A stretch of 64,000 nucleotides of DNA, taken from Physella acuta (taxonomy: Eukaryota > Mollusca > Gastropoda > Physidae). Numbering within the stretch: the first letter of the stretch is position 1; each line of letters opens with the position of its first letter. Shown piece after piece: positions 32,250 through 46,630 of this stretch. The stretch spans positions 124,001 through 188,000 of the forward strand of contig NW_026732368.1 of NCBI RefSeq assembly GCF_028476545.1. The letters are read 5' to 3'. Made by a program: the position numbers and the translations under genes. A model generated the notes under the pieces. It worked only from the letters and a program-made list of their open reading frames with translations, was not told the DNA's origin and searched no databases.

Positions 32250-34558
32250 CTTTAAAAGTTGTAGTCAAATAGGCCTAGATAAAACTTGTTGAAGGCCTAC
32301 CGTAAGTCTGAAATTTGAAAATGAAAATGTAATTGGAATAATGAAAGTACAACCAAGATCAAATAGATATAGATCTAGGGCCTACTCAGACGCAGCTTAT
32401 AAGATCATAATATGCATTGCATTATATAAATAAGATGGGATAATCTACTAAGCCATCTGATTTTTATTCTAAAAGAAATAGATCTAGATGTTTTGATTTG
32501 TTTAGGTCAGGATATTTTTCAGTGTGAGTTGCACTTTCGCTCGATTATCCCACAAGTATTTCCGCCCTAATCGGTCTGGTCGTATATTATCGTGTTATTA
32601 ATGTATTTTTTTGAAAATGCTCTGCGGCGTATCAATGGATGTTGAATGGTTGTTATAGTTCACATAGATCCTCAAAATTACAATTTCTTTTATGAAATGT
32701 TATGTTAAAGCGAGTAGTGACCTCTCTCTCAATCGTGTCGTTTTCAACGCTCAGTTTCAATAATGTTAACCCACCTTTTTTTTTTACCATGGCAAACTTT
32801 TGCCTAAGCACTGCTAATAATTAATAACGTAATGTTTGTTGTTTATTTACATTTCGGTTTAACTTTTGAAGCATTGTGGTGGTTTTTAAAAGATAAAACG
32901 CACGCTAATCTAAAATATACTTTTGACAACGCGAAAATACGCATATTAAAAGCAATAGAAAAGTGAGATTTTGTTATATTCAAATCTGTACTCCCAACAA
33001 GCTTTTGGCCTACTTGGCCAAACTGGTCAGATTTTTCTCAAATGAGAAGACAAATATATTTAAGTGTTGTTCTTTTGTTGTTTTTTTTTAATTAAGAAAA
33101 TATTTTTAATACTTAAATACATAAATGCACAAGAAGCTTATAATTATTACTCATTGGAATTACAAACTATCAGCACCCAGAGTTTTTATATTAAAAAAAA
33201 AATCCTACTAAAATTTTATACCTTGATAACAAAGACGAATAAAAAGAAAGCAATATAATTGCCTTTACAGCTAAGACGCCAGAGCTATAAATGCCACCTC
33301 ATAAAAACGAGCTGAAAGAATGTGCATAAAATGTGTCACGTTTTTATCGTTTAGAAAACAAAATGGTCATGTGAGTTTAACACATAAAATAAAATAAGCG
33401 ATCTTTTCATGAAAAGTTGAAAACATTTTTTTTTTAAAGTTTGGCAGCCTACATTCATCTTAGTACAATGCATTGGTAATACCCAGTGCAAAATCGGGAT
33501 TTTAGTAGAATTTATAAAAATACATCACGCTTTTTTTTCAGTTAAACAACGGTAAATGACCGATAGTAATATTTTTTCTTAATTGTTACTGTTTCCAAAA
33601 TTAATTTCTGTTCTGTTAAGTGTGATTTTCTTGGTGTGTAATATAATATGTTAGGTGTGTAACTCATGAGCTAACAGTGTAACTGTAGTGTAACAAAGTG
33701 GTATGTTAGGTGTGTTGCGTAGAATGTGCCTTGTGTCTAGAACTGACGTAATAGGGGTGTAACTTAAGCACTAGGTGTGTAACATATGAGTGCGCTTGGC
33801 GTGTAATATACAGGTGTGGTAGTTGTATAATATAGAGGTGCACTAGACGTGTAGCACACAGGTGCACCAGATGTGTAACATACAGGTGCACCAGATGTGT
33901 AACATACAGGTGCACGAGATGTGTCACATACAGGTGCACCAGATGTGTCACATACAGGTGCACCAGATGTGTAACATACATGTGAACTAGTTGTGTAACA
34001 CACAGGTACACCAGATGTGTAACATACAGGTGCACCATAAAATAAATCGAAATGGTTAAATAAATCACCTGTAAAAATAACCTGACAAGCCTATTTAAAA
34101 AAAAATTTCATCGCCATTACAACTGTATTCTAAATAGAATTCCGAAAAAAATTGACAGTCAAATAAAGCACACGGCGCGACCTACTTTTAACATTTCAGG
34201 TAAAGAAACGCTGTGTACATCCGTCTTGTCAAGTTTCTACCTAACTTTTTACATCGTCAATGGGCAATGACACCCCCCCCCCCCTCGCCCACTCCCTTCC
34301 CTCCAGTATAAAAATAGCCTGTGTTGTTTTTTTTTTATATTAGAGTAGACGAAAAGCTATTTAAACACCTTTTGTTCGCGTGTTGAATCGTCTGCTTTTG
34401 TCACCAATGCGCAGCTTTTCGCACTTTAAAAAAAGAGTTAGGTCTTAACAGCTCATATGGGTTGTAAACTTTTCACTATTCACCCTGTTTTTTTGTGTGA
34501 AGCTTTTCATTCTTGATATTCTTTGATGAAGTATAAATCTCTAGACTCGTTTAATTTT
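32250..34558. other. Gene-free; upstream region of the copine-A gene
   Basis: 32250-32600 is the likely 5' UTR and promoter area of the copine-A gene, without a TATA motif that I can place. The rest is AT-rich, with the minisatellite at 33650-34036 listed separately. Confidence 0.45.
33650..34036. repeat. 24-bp minisatellite
   Basis: Unit CAGGTGCACCAGATGTGTAA plus CATA, clean from about 33860 to 34036 and degenerate to its left. Minus-strand frames (VHLYVTHL, SGAPVCYT) are products of the repeat. Confidence 0.93.
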
Positions 34559-35254
34559 TTTACTTTCTCGTATATACGTAGTATAGAGAAAGTATTGTAA
34601 TCTTGCAAAAAAAAAAAAAATCGAGATTTTTACAAATCTCGACGTTTTACACCTCACTGATACGGAAAAACATAATTTTGCAATCTTGTCCGTATGTCTG
34701 TGTGTGTGTGTGTCTGTCTGTCTGTCTGTCTGTCCGTGTGTAAACACGATAACTTGAGTACCGTTACAGCTAGGTTGATGAAATTTCATATATAAGTATT
34801 TTATCAAAATCGTAGATCCGTATCAACTTTTGAGCGATTTCCGATAACCGGAAGTGGTACTTTTCCTACTTTGAATTTTTCAAAAGCCTATAACTTGAGT
34901 ACTATTTCAGATAGATAAATGAAATTTCACATGTAAGTAAAAGATCTAATTCTCTACCTTCTGTTAAATTTTGAGTAATTTCCGTTGACTGGAAGTAGTA
35001 ATTTACGCTACTTCCGATTTCTCAAAAAACTAATGTAAATTTTTAAAGTACTAATAATATTGCGCACTATTATACGCGTTTTTATTCGGCGTTTGCTTGG
35101 TGCGCAATGTTTTTTTTATGAGATTCTATTCTATTTTTAAAAGTTTAAGTATTTAAAATGGATTAAAAATCACAACTATATCCCCAGTTACCACCCCCTG
35201 TTGTTTTATATAAGAATATTCGAGAAAGTTTAGGGGAGATCACTCCCGGTTTAT
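34559..35254 (+). repeat. 0.7-kb dispersed repeat, copy 1
   Basis: Starts TTTACTTTCTCGTATATACG and ends GAGATCACTCCCGGTTTA. It contains a hairpin TCGAGATTT-TTAC-AAATCTCGA, a (TG/TCTG)n tract, and phrases GAGCGATTTCCGATAACCGG and TTGAGTAATTTCCGTTGACTGG that recur closely in copy 2. Short inverted ends (ACTTTCTCG / CGAGAAAGT) exist, but no encoded protein and no clear target duplication, so the class is unknown. Confidence 0.85.
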
Positions 35255-35329
35255 TTTTAAATGAAAGTCATACTGTGTTCTGCGCTTGAAGCCCGACACA
35301 ATGTGTTAATGATGTGCAACCTTTACAAA

Positions 35330-35472
35330 CAGTGTTTCTTCCACACTTTTTTCTCCGGGGGGGGGGGGGGGGACACTTAAAATTTTCGGTGGGGCGGACT
35401 AAAATTTCCAAGGAGGCGGATACGGTTTAAAGTATATATTTTCTATATAAATTCCATCTGGAAGAAACTCTG
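35330..35472. mobile_element. 143-bp hAT-type MITE with exact 8-bp target duplication
   Basis: Ends CAGTGTTTCTTCCACACTTT and CTGGAAGAAACTCTG, flanked by TTTACAAA (35322-35329 and 35473-35480). Interior: poly-G, then GTATATATTTTCTATATAAA. Confidence 0.88.
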
Positions 35473-36391
35473 TTTACAAAGAGATACAATCTCTATATTT
35501 CAACATGAAAAGGTAGCATTAATATAAAATAGAGAGTCAAGACTAAAGATATCACGTGAAAACTTAGCCAGCATAGATAGGTAGCCAAAACAAAAGTAGC
35601 CCACTCAAAATGTTGCCAACATTTAAAATAACCAACACAAAATATGACAAAACACGACAGTACTTTTAACAAACTATAAAGCTTCTAAATTAAAACATCT
35701 CTATAAAAATTATAATAGGTTCTACTTACCTATGAAATGTGACCACGCTAACTCTTCATATGCCAAACTAACAGAATCAGATAAACTCTACTCCCTATAG
35801 ACCATCAGGACCGAAAGTGTTACAATTATTTTTCTTTACCTACAGTGCGTGGTTTTGTTTTCAAACAAGGTATAGAAACCTTTGAGGTGAAGTCAAATAG
35901 TTAGACGAGTTAAGACGCGGCCTATTTCTGTGTCGATATCCGGTTTGGCCTAACAGCAATCTTAACATTTGGTCTCTTGCAGAGGGGGGGGGGGGGTGCA
36001 GTTTTTGCTATACCGTTTTGCAGAAAAACGATTCATCGACTTACCACTTCGCCGACAGCAGTTTTGTAGCATCAAGTAATATAAATAAATGATGTATGTA
36101 TTTTATCTTTGTCTAAAGAATGGCTTTCGACGAAATAGAAAGGGGGGGGGGAGGTCTATTACACGGAATAGGCCAAATGGAATCACCAAATCGTGATTAA
36201 ACAGTGCTAGCATATAGGTTTGTAGTAGCACAGTTAACAGTCGTGTGGCCTACCTTGATTTCGCAAGTAAAAATAATATTTTCAAATAAGCGAAACAAAT
36301 TTTTTCAAGAAATAACAGTAGCGATTGGGGACGGCGTTGTCGGGTGGGGGGGGGGGGGGGGTGTATGATTTCTAACTCCATAAATTCCGAG

Positions 36392-36830
36392 TTCGGACCT
36401 ACGGACAGATGAGGCTCGTTATCTGGAGACAGCAACCCATCCAAGAGAGAAGACTCCAAAATTTAGCAACTGCTGCCTTGTAGATTGTTTATTTGACAGC
36501 TGCCTTGTAGATTGTTTTTGCACTTTTGGGTGGAGTAATCCCATTAGCGTAGCGGGGGGGGGGGGGGACGACGGCGGGGGGGGGGGGGGAACGACGGTAC
36601 ATATGTCCCCGGGCGCCGACCTTAAGGGTCGCCAAAATGGGTTGGAAAAATAAATTGAAAGGTTGAGGGGAATGCAAATCGAAAGTTTGAGGTGGGGGGG
36701 GGGGGGGGGGGGTTGCAAATCGAAAAGTTTGTCCCCGGTCGCCGGGAAGGGTCGCTACGCCTCTGAGTAATCCAAAAAGAAAAGCAGGCTGAGATCGGGG
36801 TCAACGGGCCATATGACCAAATAACATGTT
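36392..36830 (+). mobile_element. tRNA-derived SINE split by a MITE
   Basis: GAGTTCGGACCTACGGACAG (B box and following), CAACTGCTGCCTTGTAG and, after the MITE at 36542-36765, TCCAAAAAGAAAAGCAGGCTG match the SINE at 59698-59950. The head is truncated. Confidence 0.75.
36542..36765. mobile_element. 224-bp hAT-type MITE inserted in the SINE
   Basis: Ends CATTAGCGTAGCG and CGCTACGCCTCTG; flanked by AGTAATCC on both sides (36534-36541 and 36766-36773). Interior GTCCCCGGGCGCCGACCTTA and GTCGCTACGCCTCTG match the element at 44263-44474, so they are one family. Contains several poly-G runs. Confidence 0.88.
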
Positions 36831-37291
36831 GACAGGTAATATTTAATTGTGTTGTAGGGAATATTAGTTAAGCACGAAGATAAAAACAAAAGAGATTTCC
36901 CTCCCGCCTTCAAATATCTTCAAAGTTCAGAAAATCGTGTTTTAAAACTAGGCCATGTATTGATAACACTTTTGTAATGTAAGCAAACACTTGAGTCTTA
37001 TCTTTCTACCCCCCCCCCCCCCCACCCCAACAGTTTACAGACCCACCCACCTCCCACTCACGTATTTCAGCACCCCATATCGGCTGGGTAAAATGACAAA
37101 AGTCAAGCAGACGACCGTTGTCGTCAACAGATTTATGGCCTAAAAGGCCGAGTTGAGTGTTATTGATGGGGAAGTGGAATAAATTATACTAAGGGACTAA
37201 ACTCTAAATCTAATACATAATTATATGTATCTAGGGCGTCTCGAGGGAGGAGCGCCCTGGGTGCTCTTTTTATTAATATTATAAATGATGA

Positions 37292-37297
<6 letters not shown>

Positions 37298-37386
<89 letters not shown>
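37298..37386. repeat. (AT)n microsatellite
   Basis: Pure TA dinucleotide for about 88 bp. Confidence 0.97.
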
Positions 37387-37390
<4 letters not shown>

Positions 37391-37980
37391 ATATACAGAA
37401 GTAATATAAAAAAGAATTCGCCTTGGGCGCTGATCAACGCACCATTATTTAGCACAGGTAAATACATAAAGTTTTATAATGTACGAAACATTTTATTTTC
37501 AGACGCAGGTGTGTTAGAAAATCTAAAACGCATACACCCCCACCCCACCCCCCTCGACTTCAGTTAAAAGTTTATTTAACAATGATGCACACTCTCATAT
37601 AACTACCCTCCTCTCTTCTCTCCCCCCCCCCCCCCCCCCCCCCCCACACACACAAACGAGAACCAGTTGATCAAAATTCCTAACCAATCAATCATATCCG
37701 CCGAAATGTAATCTCACTGTATGACGTCAGCGGCTTTTGGGATTTCGCGGGATTTTTTTTTAAATAGCCTCGAAACCTCCGCCTAAAATTAAAATGATAA
37801 GAATGCATTTTTACTTTCTCGTATATACGAAGTATAGAGAAAGTCTTGTAATCGTGCAAAAAAAAAAAATCGAGATTTTTGCAAATCTCGACGTTTTGCA
37901 TCTCACTGATACGGAAAAACATATTTTTGCAATCTTGTCCGTATGTCTGTGTGTCTGTGTGTGTGTGTGTGTGTGTGTCC

Positions 37981-39865
<1,885 letters not shown>

Positions 39866-40539
39866 GTGTGTCCGTGTGTAAACACGATAACTTGAGTACC
39901 GTTACAGCTAGGTTGATGAAATTTCATATATAAGTATTTAATCAAAATCGTAGATCCGTATCAACTTTTGAGCGATTTCCGATAACCGGAAGTGGTACTT
40001 TTCCTACTTTGAATTTTTCAAAAGCCTATAACTTGAGTACTATTTCAGATAGATAAATGAAATTTCATACGTAAGTAAAAGATCTAATTCTCTACCTTCT
40101 ATTAAATTTTGAGTAATTTCCGTTGACTGGAAGTAGTACTTTACGCTACTTCCGATTTCTCAAAAAACTAATGTAAATTTTAAAAGTAATAATAATATTG
40201 CGCACTATTATGCGCTTTTTTATTTCGCGTTCACTTGGTGTGCAATTAATTTGTCTACGAGATTTTATTCTATTTTTAAAACTTTAAGTATTTAAAATGG
40301 ATTAAAAATCATGTCTATAGCCCGAGTTCCCATCCCCTGTTATTTTATATAAGAATATTCGAGAAAGTTTAGGGGAGATCACTCCCGGTTTATTAGAATA
40401 GAAGGTTGACATGTTTTAAATACCACGGGGAAACAAGATTTATCGGCCTTGCTATTTTCGTACAATAACAAACATTAAACATCAAAGAGATGAAGGAAGA
40501 TTTAATTGGATTGGAGGGGGATCCCTTCCAACACTAACA

Positions 40540-40563
40540 TTAAGAACGAAGAAGAAGAAGAAT
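40540..40563 (+). repeat. GAA-tail remnant of a LINE or SINE
   Basis: TTAAGAACGAAGAAGAAGAA is the same tail seen at 2346-2373 and 59560-59582, here in plus orientation. Confidence 0.6.
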
Positions 40564-40576
40564 TGGACTACGTCAT

Positions 40577-40959
40577 TTTTAGCGCAATTTCCATACTGGA
40601 CAATTGCGATTATTAACTCGTCATTTCTGGATGGATGTGTGTCCGCAGCTTTAAGTCGTATCTCCTCCTCAACGAAGCAATATCGAGGACTAGTTCCAAA
40701 GCAAATATGTTAAGCAAGTTCCGAGGATGATTGTGGGCCAAAAAAATTCCCGGAATTCCTTCCTGAATTTCCCGGAAAAGCCAAAAAAACTCGAAAAAAT
40801 GCAGTTTTTGGTCCATATCTCGGCAACCAGACCACTTAGCGACTTGAAACATTTACCAATCGATTTCTGCCATAATTTAGAACAATATTGCCGAAGAAAG
40901 TTTTCAAAAATATCCTTTTGTTCGGTCACAAAAAATTAATTAAGGAAATTGCGCTTAAA
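40577..40959. mobile_element. Candidate MITE with AGCGCAATTTCC ends
   Basis: TTTTTAGCGCAATTTCC at the left and its near complement GGAAATTGCGCTTAAAT at the right form about 16-bp inverted ends around 380 bp. No target duplication seen. Open frames across it have no motif. Confidence 0.45.
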
Positions 40960-41090
40960 TTGTCACTAGACTTTTTATTAACTTGTTTTTAATACATAGA
41001 TCTAATCCTTTTTCACTGCAAGACATATTTTTTTTTTACCCTTGAAAATTGAAAATTTAATCTTCTTTGAATGTCTGTGCTTGCATAAAT

Positions 41091-41240
41091 AAAAGGGACT
41101 TCTGAATATAAGTGACTTTTTAATAAAAGTGACGTCTGAATAAAAGTGACTTCTGAATATAAGTGACTTTTTAATAAAAGTGACGTCTGAATAAAAGTGA
41201 ATTCTGAATAAAAGTGACTTCTGAATAAAAGTGACTTTAA
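41091..41240. repeat. 17-19-bp tandem array
   Basis: AAAAGTGACTTCTGAATA repeated about eight times, with TTTTTAATA and GACGTC variants. Confidence 0.9.
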
Positions 41241-41324
41241 GTCACGAGGAAGTGATCACGAAATATAAACCTATCCCCACCCCAACAATCACTTCACGGA
41301 CGGTTTCTCGCATCATGTTTCAAA

Positions 41325-41935
41325 TAATCAACTAATAGATAAACATACATTTCTAGATTTCAATACACGATAAACTCAAATAATCAACTCAACTAATTAG
41401 ATAAACAGATACTTTTCTAGATTTCAATACTGTTACGGGCCAGTTGTAGGTTAGTTTAGAATAGGTTAGAATAGTCTAGAACTAGGGGAGAGTGCCTGTG
41501 TGAGTGGAGTTCACCTTACTGTGTAGTTACCCTTGTGTGTTTATGTCTTGTAATCCCAAGGTCGAATGCGGGTATAAAAGGGGGAGTGAACGATTGTGGG
41601 GGGCAGTCAGCGGGTTAGTAGCGGTTAGGACGAGGGCTGTTATGGTACGCTTGAATGCATTGAGACAAATAAAAGGAGTGAAGTTATACACGAAGCGTTG
41701 TTATTGAATTCGAATCTAACCCGGACGTAACAAATACACGATATATTCAAATAATCAACTCAACTAATTAGATAAACAGATACATTTCTAGATTTCAATA
41801 CACGATATACTCAAATAATTAGCTCAACTAATTAGATAAACAGATACATTTCTAGATTTCAATACACGATATACTCAAATAATCAACTCAACTAATTAGA
41901 TAAACAGATACATTTCTAGATTTCAATACATGATA
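41325..41935. repeat. About 62-bp satellite interrupted by a solo LTR
   Basis: Unit AGATTTCAATACACGATA..TCAAATAATCAACTCAACTA..AGATAAACAGATACATTTCT, about five copies. The LTR at 41431-41732 splits one unit. Confidence 0.9.
41431..41732 (+). mobile_element. Solo LTR, Gypsy-like (fossil)
   Basis: 302 bp, beginning TGTTACGGGCCAG and ending CCCGGACGTAACA, flanked by AATAC on both sides (5-bp target duplication). It holds a TATAAAA box near 41573 and an AATAAA near 41668, as expected of an LTR. No internal region is present, so it is a recombination remnant. The intact target duplication suggests no great age, but with one LTR no date can be given. Confidence 0.85.
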
Positions 41936-42205
41936 CACGTAGAGTTTGTTTTTAACGGAGGCCCACACGACAGATACAAGTGAACCGTGACGGGGAACAC
42001 ACATGTTATCGTTTTATCATGGATGAGCAGTCAGGCATAAAGCGAGTGAAGAAAAGGTTCGGGAAACTTGAGCTGTTTACTTGTTTGTGTCAGTCGAACA
42101 AAAATAGAGAACACATGTAAGAATAGCCGTTGACGATTGTGTCAAGATTGTGTCAAAAGACAGACATGCAAAGTAGACATTTAAAGACAGAAATGAATGC
42201 TAAAG

Positions 42206-42350
<145 letters not shown>

Positions 42351-42489
42351 ATATATGAGCATAGGGTTATACAAATATATTGCTTTCTTATCGAATCCAT
42401 GCTATACATTCTAAAAGAGAAGTTAAAAGCGATTGGCCTACAAAATAGGGCCTACACATATTTAATTGGGTCAAACAGATGTGGAGAGT

Positions 42490-42722
42490 GGACGAGTCTT
42501 GGGGCACTGTCAAAACGGCCCGGGACAAAACGGCCCCGTCAAATCGACCTCCGACAAAACGATCCAATGAAATAGCCTCATCAAAAGGGCTCCGACATAT
42601 TGGCTCCCGTCATATTTATTCAAATTACTGGCGACATATAAGCTCCCGACAAATAGATTTACAAAGTATTAGCTCACGACAATTTGGCTCAGGATATAAT
42701 ATTCCCTACCGACAAATCTAAG
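42490..42722. repeat. Degenerate CGACAAAACGGCCCC array
   Basis: About a dozen loose units of 15-18 bp of the type GGGACAAAACGGCCCCGTCA, drifting toward CCCGACAAATAGATTTACA at the right end. Confidence 0.7.
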
Positions 42723-42934
42723 AAAACTCAGTTTTCTATTTTACCTACAATAAAATAGTTATTTTAAGATTTATAAAATACACCATACAAAAAGTCGTAC
42801 AATGTACTTATTATTTATGTTTAATTACATAAGGCACGAGTATTATTTTATGACAAAGTTAATTATTTTATTAATTTTAAAGTAAATTTAGAACATTCAT
42901 ACAGGTTGCTTCCCTTAGTTGCTAACATCAATGT

Positions 42935-43095
42935 TTGACAAACATAGATCGACCAATTTTGCGCTTTCCTTGTGGGATCCACCTCAATACATGCCTGGTG
43001 GTATTAGTTGGCGGTCTGCCCAGCGTGTTCCCTATCGAACCACAACTTCTTTTCCCAATTTTGTTTTTTATCAGCGGAAAGATGTCCTGTCGTTT
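42935..43095 (-). mobile_element. LINE ORF2 C-terminal fragment (CR1/RTE-like)
   Basis: On the minus strand the frame reads KRSCGSIGNTLGRPPTNTTR then HVLRWIPQGKRKIGRS. (W/C)xSIGxTLRKP-TNxTRxxLxWxPQGKRKxGRP is the well-known motif near the C-terminus of many metazoan LINE reverse transcriptases. Only this short block is recognisable. Confidence 0.75.
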
Positions 43096-43544
43096 TCTAT
43101 TGATGATTTTTAGTTTGTGTAATTTTTTAAACAGGCTGATTTAGTTTAAGCTCAATTATTGTGTTTGCTTTCAGTGTGAGCGGGAAGTGATGACAGCTGA
43201 TATTAACACTCGGCAGTTTGTAATGAAGTACAATCATGCGAGACAACCCACATTAACATAAAGCACGCTTGGAAATAAAATAAAAAGCACTTGTTAAACA
43301 TAGCAATTTGTATTTTTCTTGCAAAGCCAAGAAGTCGTTTATAAGAGAAAATATGGGGGCCCTGTACTGATGCCCTGTTATCCCCCACTTTATTCCGTCA
43401 CTGTCTTCCATCTTTAAACGTCTTCAACATGCGGTTATCTGAAGTGATCACCCAAACACCGACCACGCCCTGATATTGGGGACTAAGGAGATTTTACTAG
43501 AAAAAAATCTGTATCTAACATAGTCACATCGGCCTACCTGTTAA

Positions 43545-43640
43545 ACGAAACATCCGTTCAACCAAAACCCCATTCAGCGAAGAATATTTTCAACGAAAAA
43601 CCCGTTCAACGAAACGATTAATCATTGCATTTAATTAAAA
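43545..43640. repeat. Degenerate CGTTCAACGAAA array
   Basis: GTTAAACGAAACATCCGTTC, AACGAAAAACCCGTTCAACG and similar words recur about five times; too short and diverged to classify. Confidence 0.6.
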
Positions 43641-44262
43641 TACATTTCTGATTTAGGTCAAAGTTCATTAACAGCCAATGTAAAAATATTTGGGAATAGC
43701 ACATTTCAAACGTTAAACGACGTAAACCTATTAATAACACGCTATAAATAGCCCGATTGTGAAAGAAAAATGTTGACTTTATAAACAGAGATATCAAGGA
43801 GAAATCGACAATTCTATTTTGGGTCTATAATTGATTGAACAGCTTGCCAACGAATTATTCGCTTTTAATGGACAGAGCTAATTGCATTAACATTTTAAAC
43901 TATTGACTTCAAAAAATCTCCTTTGATTCACCATGCATAGACCCTATAGTAAAAAAATATATCGTTATAAGGCCTCCTGATCAATATTTTAAAATTAGCT
44001 TTACAAACTCCCTTCCCGCCCCCTAACACCACCCACGAAGTTACGTCAATCCATCTATAAAACAAAACGCACTCTACTGCTAACTTAGTATGGATAAAAA
44101 TAGCTAGTGGAATCTTGGTCAATGAAAGCAAAATATTTTTTAAAATGTATTTACGTTTCTGAAATATAGATTAGTATTAATTTAATAAAAATTGAATTCC
44201 AACAAAAAAAGAAATAATAAATAAAAAAGTAAAAAAAAAAAAAAACTACTCTCGCTATAGCG

Positions 44263-44474
44263 CAGAGGCGTAGCGATGGGGGGGGGGGGGGGGCAGGGGT
44301 ACATATGTCCCCGGGCGCCGACCTTAGGGGGGGGGGCGCCAAAATGGGTTGTAAAAAGAAATTAAAATCTCATTTTAGATGCAGTTTTGCATTGAAAATT
44401 AAGAGGTTGTTCCCGAGTGGGGCGCCAAATTGAAAGTTTGTCCCCGGGCACCGGGAAGGGTCGCTACGCCTCTG
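44263..44474. mobile_element. 212-bp hAT-type MITE with exact 8-bp target duplication
   Basis: Ends CAGAGGCGTAGCGA and TCGCTACGCCTCTG, flanked by CTATAGCG (44255-44262 and 44475-44482). Same family as 36542-36765. Confidence 0.92.
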
Positions 44475-44667
44475 CTATAGCGTGCAGAAGACTATGCTAT
44501 TGAGTATGTATTAATATAGTCTTGCAGCTTTTCGTGATGATCATGACGTGTGAGTAGTCGGGAGGGAGGGGGGTGGTCTTAAATGTGGTGATTGTAGATC
44601 TACCATTGGTGAAGCAGTGAACATCAATCTCTGAATGGGTCACCAATAAAATAATGTATTGTAAATG

Positions 44668-44830
44668 TATTCCATACAGGGTGGGTTTCTTTCATACATT
44701 TTTCTCGGGAAAGGACGGGGGCACTTGAAACTTACGAGGGGATAGGTAGGCACTAGTTTAAGTGTATATATTTTAAAATATTTTTTTCCCTGTTTTTCCC
44801 GGGTAAAAATGCAGGAATGAAGTAGGAAAG
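44668..44830. mobile_element. Decayed poly-G MITE copy
   Basis: GGTTTCTTTCATACATTTTT, GGGGGCACTTGAAACTTACG and GTGTATATATTTTAAAATAT align with the CAGTGTTTCTTCC family, but the ends are eroded. Confidence 0.4.
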
Positions 44831-45099
44831 AAGCAATGATTCCAGAGGGAGTTTGGGCCTTGTTTCGTGACGTCGGGTATGCTTTCAATTTTTAAACAAC
44901 CCACCGCGCGCAAAGAGCAAGCGCTTGCCAAGACCGACCAACCAAACAGAGGGGTGGTGCTACTGCATCTAATCATCATTAGTGATGAGTGAACTCAAAA
45001 TCAATAGGTCTAATGAACTAGTCACGTAGACCTACGCAAATGACCATCTTTTTTTTCTCTACTCCCCCCCCCCAACTAGACCTACACATGTTACATGCG

Positions 45100-45275
45100 C
45101 AGTGTTTCTTTCCGACATTTTTCTCCGGATTAAGGGGGGGGGGGGGGGGGCGGAAGCTGGTAAAAGAATATATTTTCTGTATAAATTCCATTTCGTTTTG
45201 GGGTGGGGGGGGGGGGGAGTGGGGGGCGGTAGACTTTCTTCGGGGGTGAGGGGGGGGCGCTTGACACTGGTAAAA
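45100..45275. mobile_element. Poly-G hAT-type MITE copy, right end unclear
   Basis: Starts CAGTGTTTCTTTCCGACATT and shares TATTTTCTGTATAAATTCCA and the GGTAGACTTTCTTCGGGGG block with the family. No target duplication was found. Confidence 0.55.
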
Positions 45276-45521
45276 GTATAGATTAGAAACTCGTGTGTGT
45301 CGTGGAGGGGGGGGGGGGGTGAGGAGTGAGGGGAAAATTTTAGATTTTAAAAACAATAGGTCTTTTACTTTTATTTTAAAAAATCTCCATAGGTCATCTG
45401 TATCTGTGTCTATTTTCCACATAAACTCATTGCCATAGTACATTCATTTTTTTTTTTTAAATTTAAAATAGTTGTAAATGTATATACACCTACTATATAG
45501 GTCTATCCATTCACATAGACC

Positions 45522-45872
45522 TAGGGGCGTAGCGAGGGGGGGGGCGGGGTGCGGACCGCACCGGGTGACACCATTCAGGGGGGTGACACCCAGTGTTTCT
45601 TCCAGACTTTTTTCTCCGGGGGGGGGGCACTTGAAATCTTCGGGGGGGGGGGGGCGGTAAACTTTCTTCGGGGGGGCGGACACTGTTAAAAGTATATATT
45701 TTCTATATAAATTATATAAATTTCATTTCGTTCGGGGGGGGGGGCGGTAAAAATTTTTCGGGGGGGCTTCGCCCCCCCCCCCCCGAAGAGATGCCTGGAA
45801 GAAACTCTGCTGACACCATGGCAAAAAATAGCAAAATATATAGAGGTGACACACGACCTCGCTACGCCACTG
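45522..45872. mobile_element. hAT-type MITE (host of a nested MITE)
   Basis: Ends TAGGGGCGTAGCGAGG and CCTCGCTACGCCACTG, flanked by CATAGACC (45514-45521 and 45873-45880). The interior around GGTGACACC is split by the element at 45591-45809. Confidence 0.9.
45591..45809. mobile_element. 219-bp poly-G MITE nested in another MITE
   Basis: Ends CAGTGTTTCTTCCAGACTTT and GATGCCTGGAAGAAACTCTG; flanks GTGACACC and CTGACACC match at 7 of 8 positions. Same family as 31080 and 35330. Confidence 0.88.
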
Positions 45873-46630
45873 CATAGACCATAATAATATATAAACATAG
45901 GGCTACCATTATGAATCGTAGATTAATTGTTCACTTACCTTAGATATTCTCACGTAATCAACGAAGAAGGAAGTAGATCTATAGGTTCCAACAAAAGTAA
46001 ATAATAAACATCCTAACTACTCACTAAATCAACATAACACGATATCCACTCTGCATTCACCAGCGTAGACCCAGAGCTATACAATTACAATTTACACCGG
46101 GACTGAACTCAGTCCCATACGAGCCCACAGGCGAAAGCACCATACATAGAACAGAAAGTACTCTAAAAATATAAAGCGTTAATGTTTACCTTGCGAACAC
46201 AGGGGGAAAAACTGGATTGTCGGGTTTAGCGTTTTACACCCCAAAATAGAGCTAGAGGCAGTGGTTTTAAATGCAAGGGATGTAACTCGAGAGCATAGGA
46301 TTACTACTGCTATTTTCTAATATAATTGTGAAATTACAGCTATTACTATAATCTTTGTCCTCAGCGCGCTATAGAATACGTAATGTAGGCCTACGTTTTA
46401 CTAGATCCCGCAGGCATATTTAGTGTTTTCACATTGTAAAAAAACGTATTTGTTAATCTACTTGTTTAAGCAAACAGCGCGTGTCGCTTTCAATCGAAGC
46501 ACATTTTAAATTTTGTTTCAAATAAGTATTACATCTGATTTTTTAAATTTCAATAGTGAATCTAACGATATTGTTTGGTTGGTCATGGGGTTGGGGGTTA
46601 GAACAATTACCCACTCCATAACCCGTTATT

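Noticed and set aside
33706-34068. VHLYVTHL and SGAPVCYT repeat proteins
   Set aside because: 24-bp minisatellite, open in two frames, no start context or conservation.
42919-43144. Plus-strand frame of about 65 codons
   Set aside because: It is the antisense shadow of the LINE fragment on the minus strand (HVLRWIPQGKRKIGRS).
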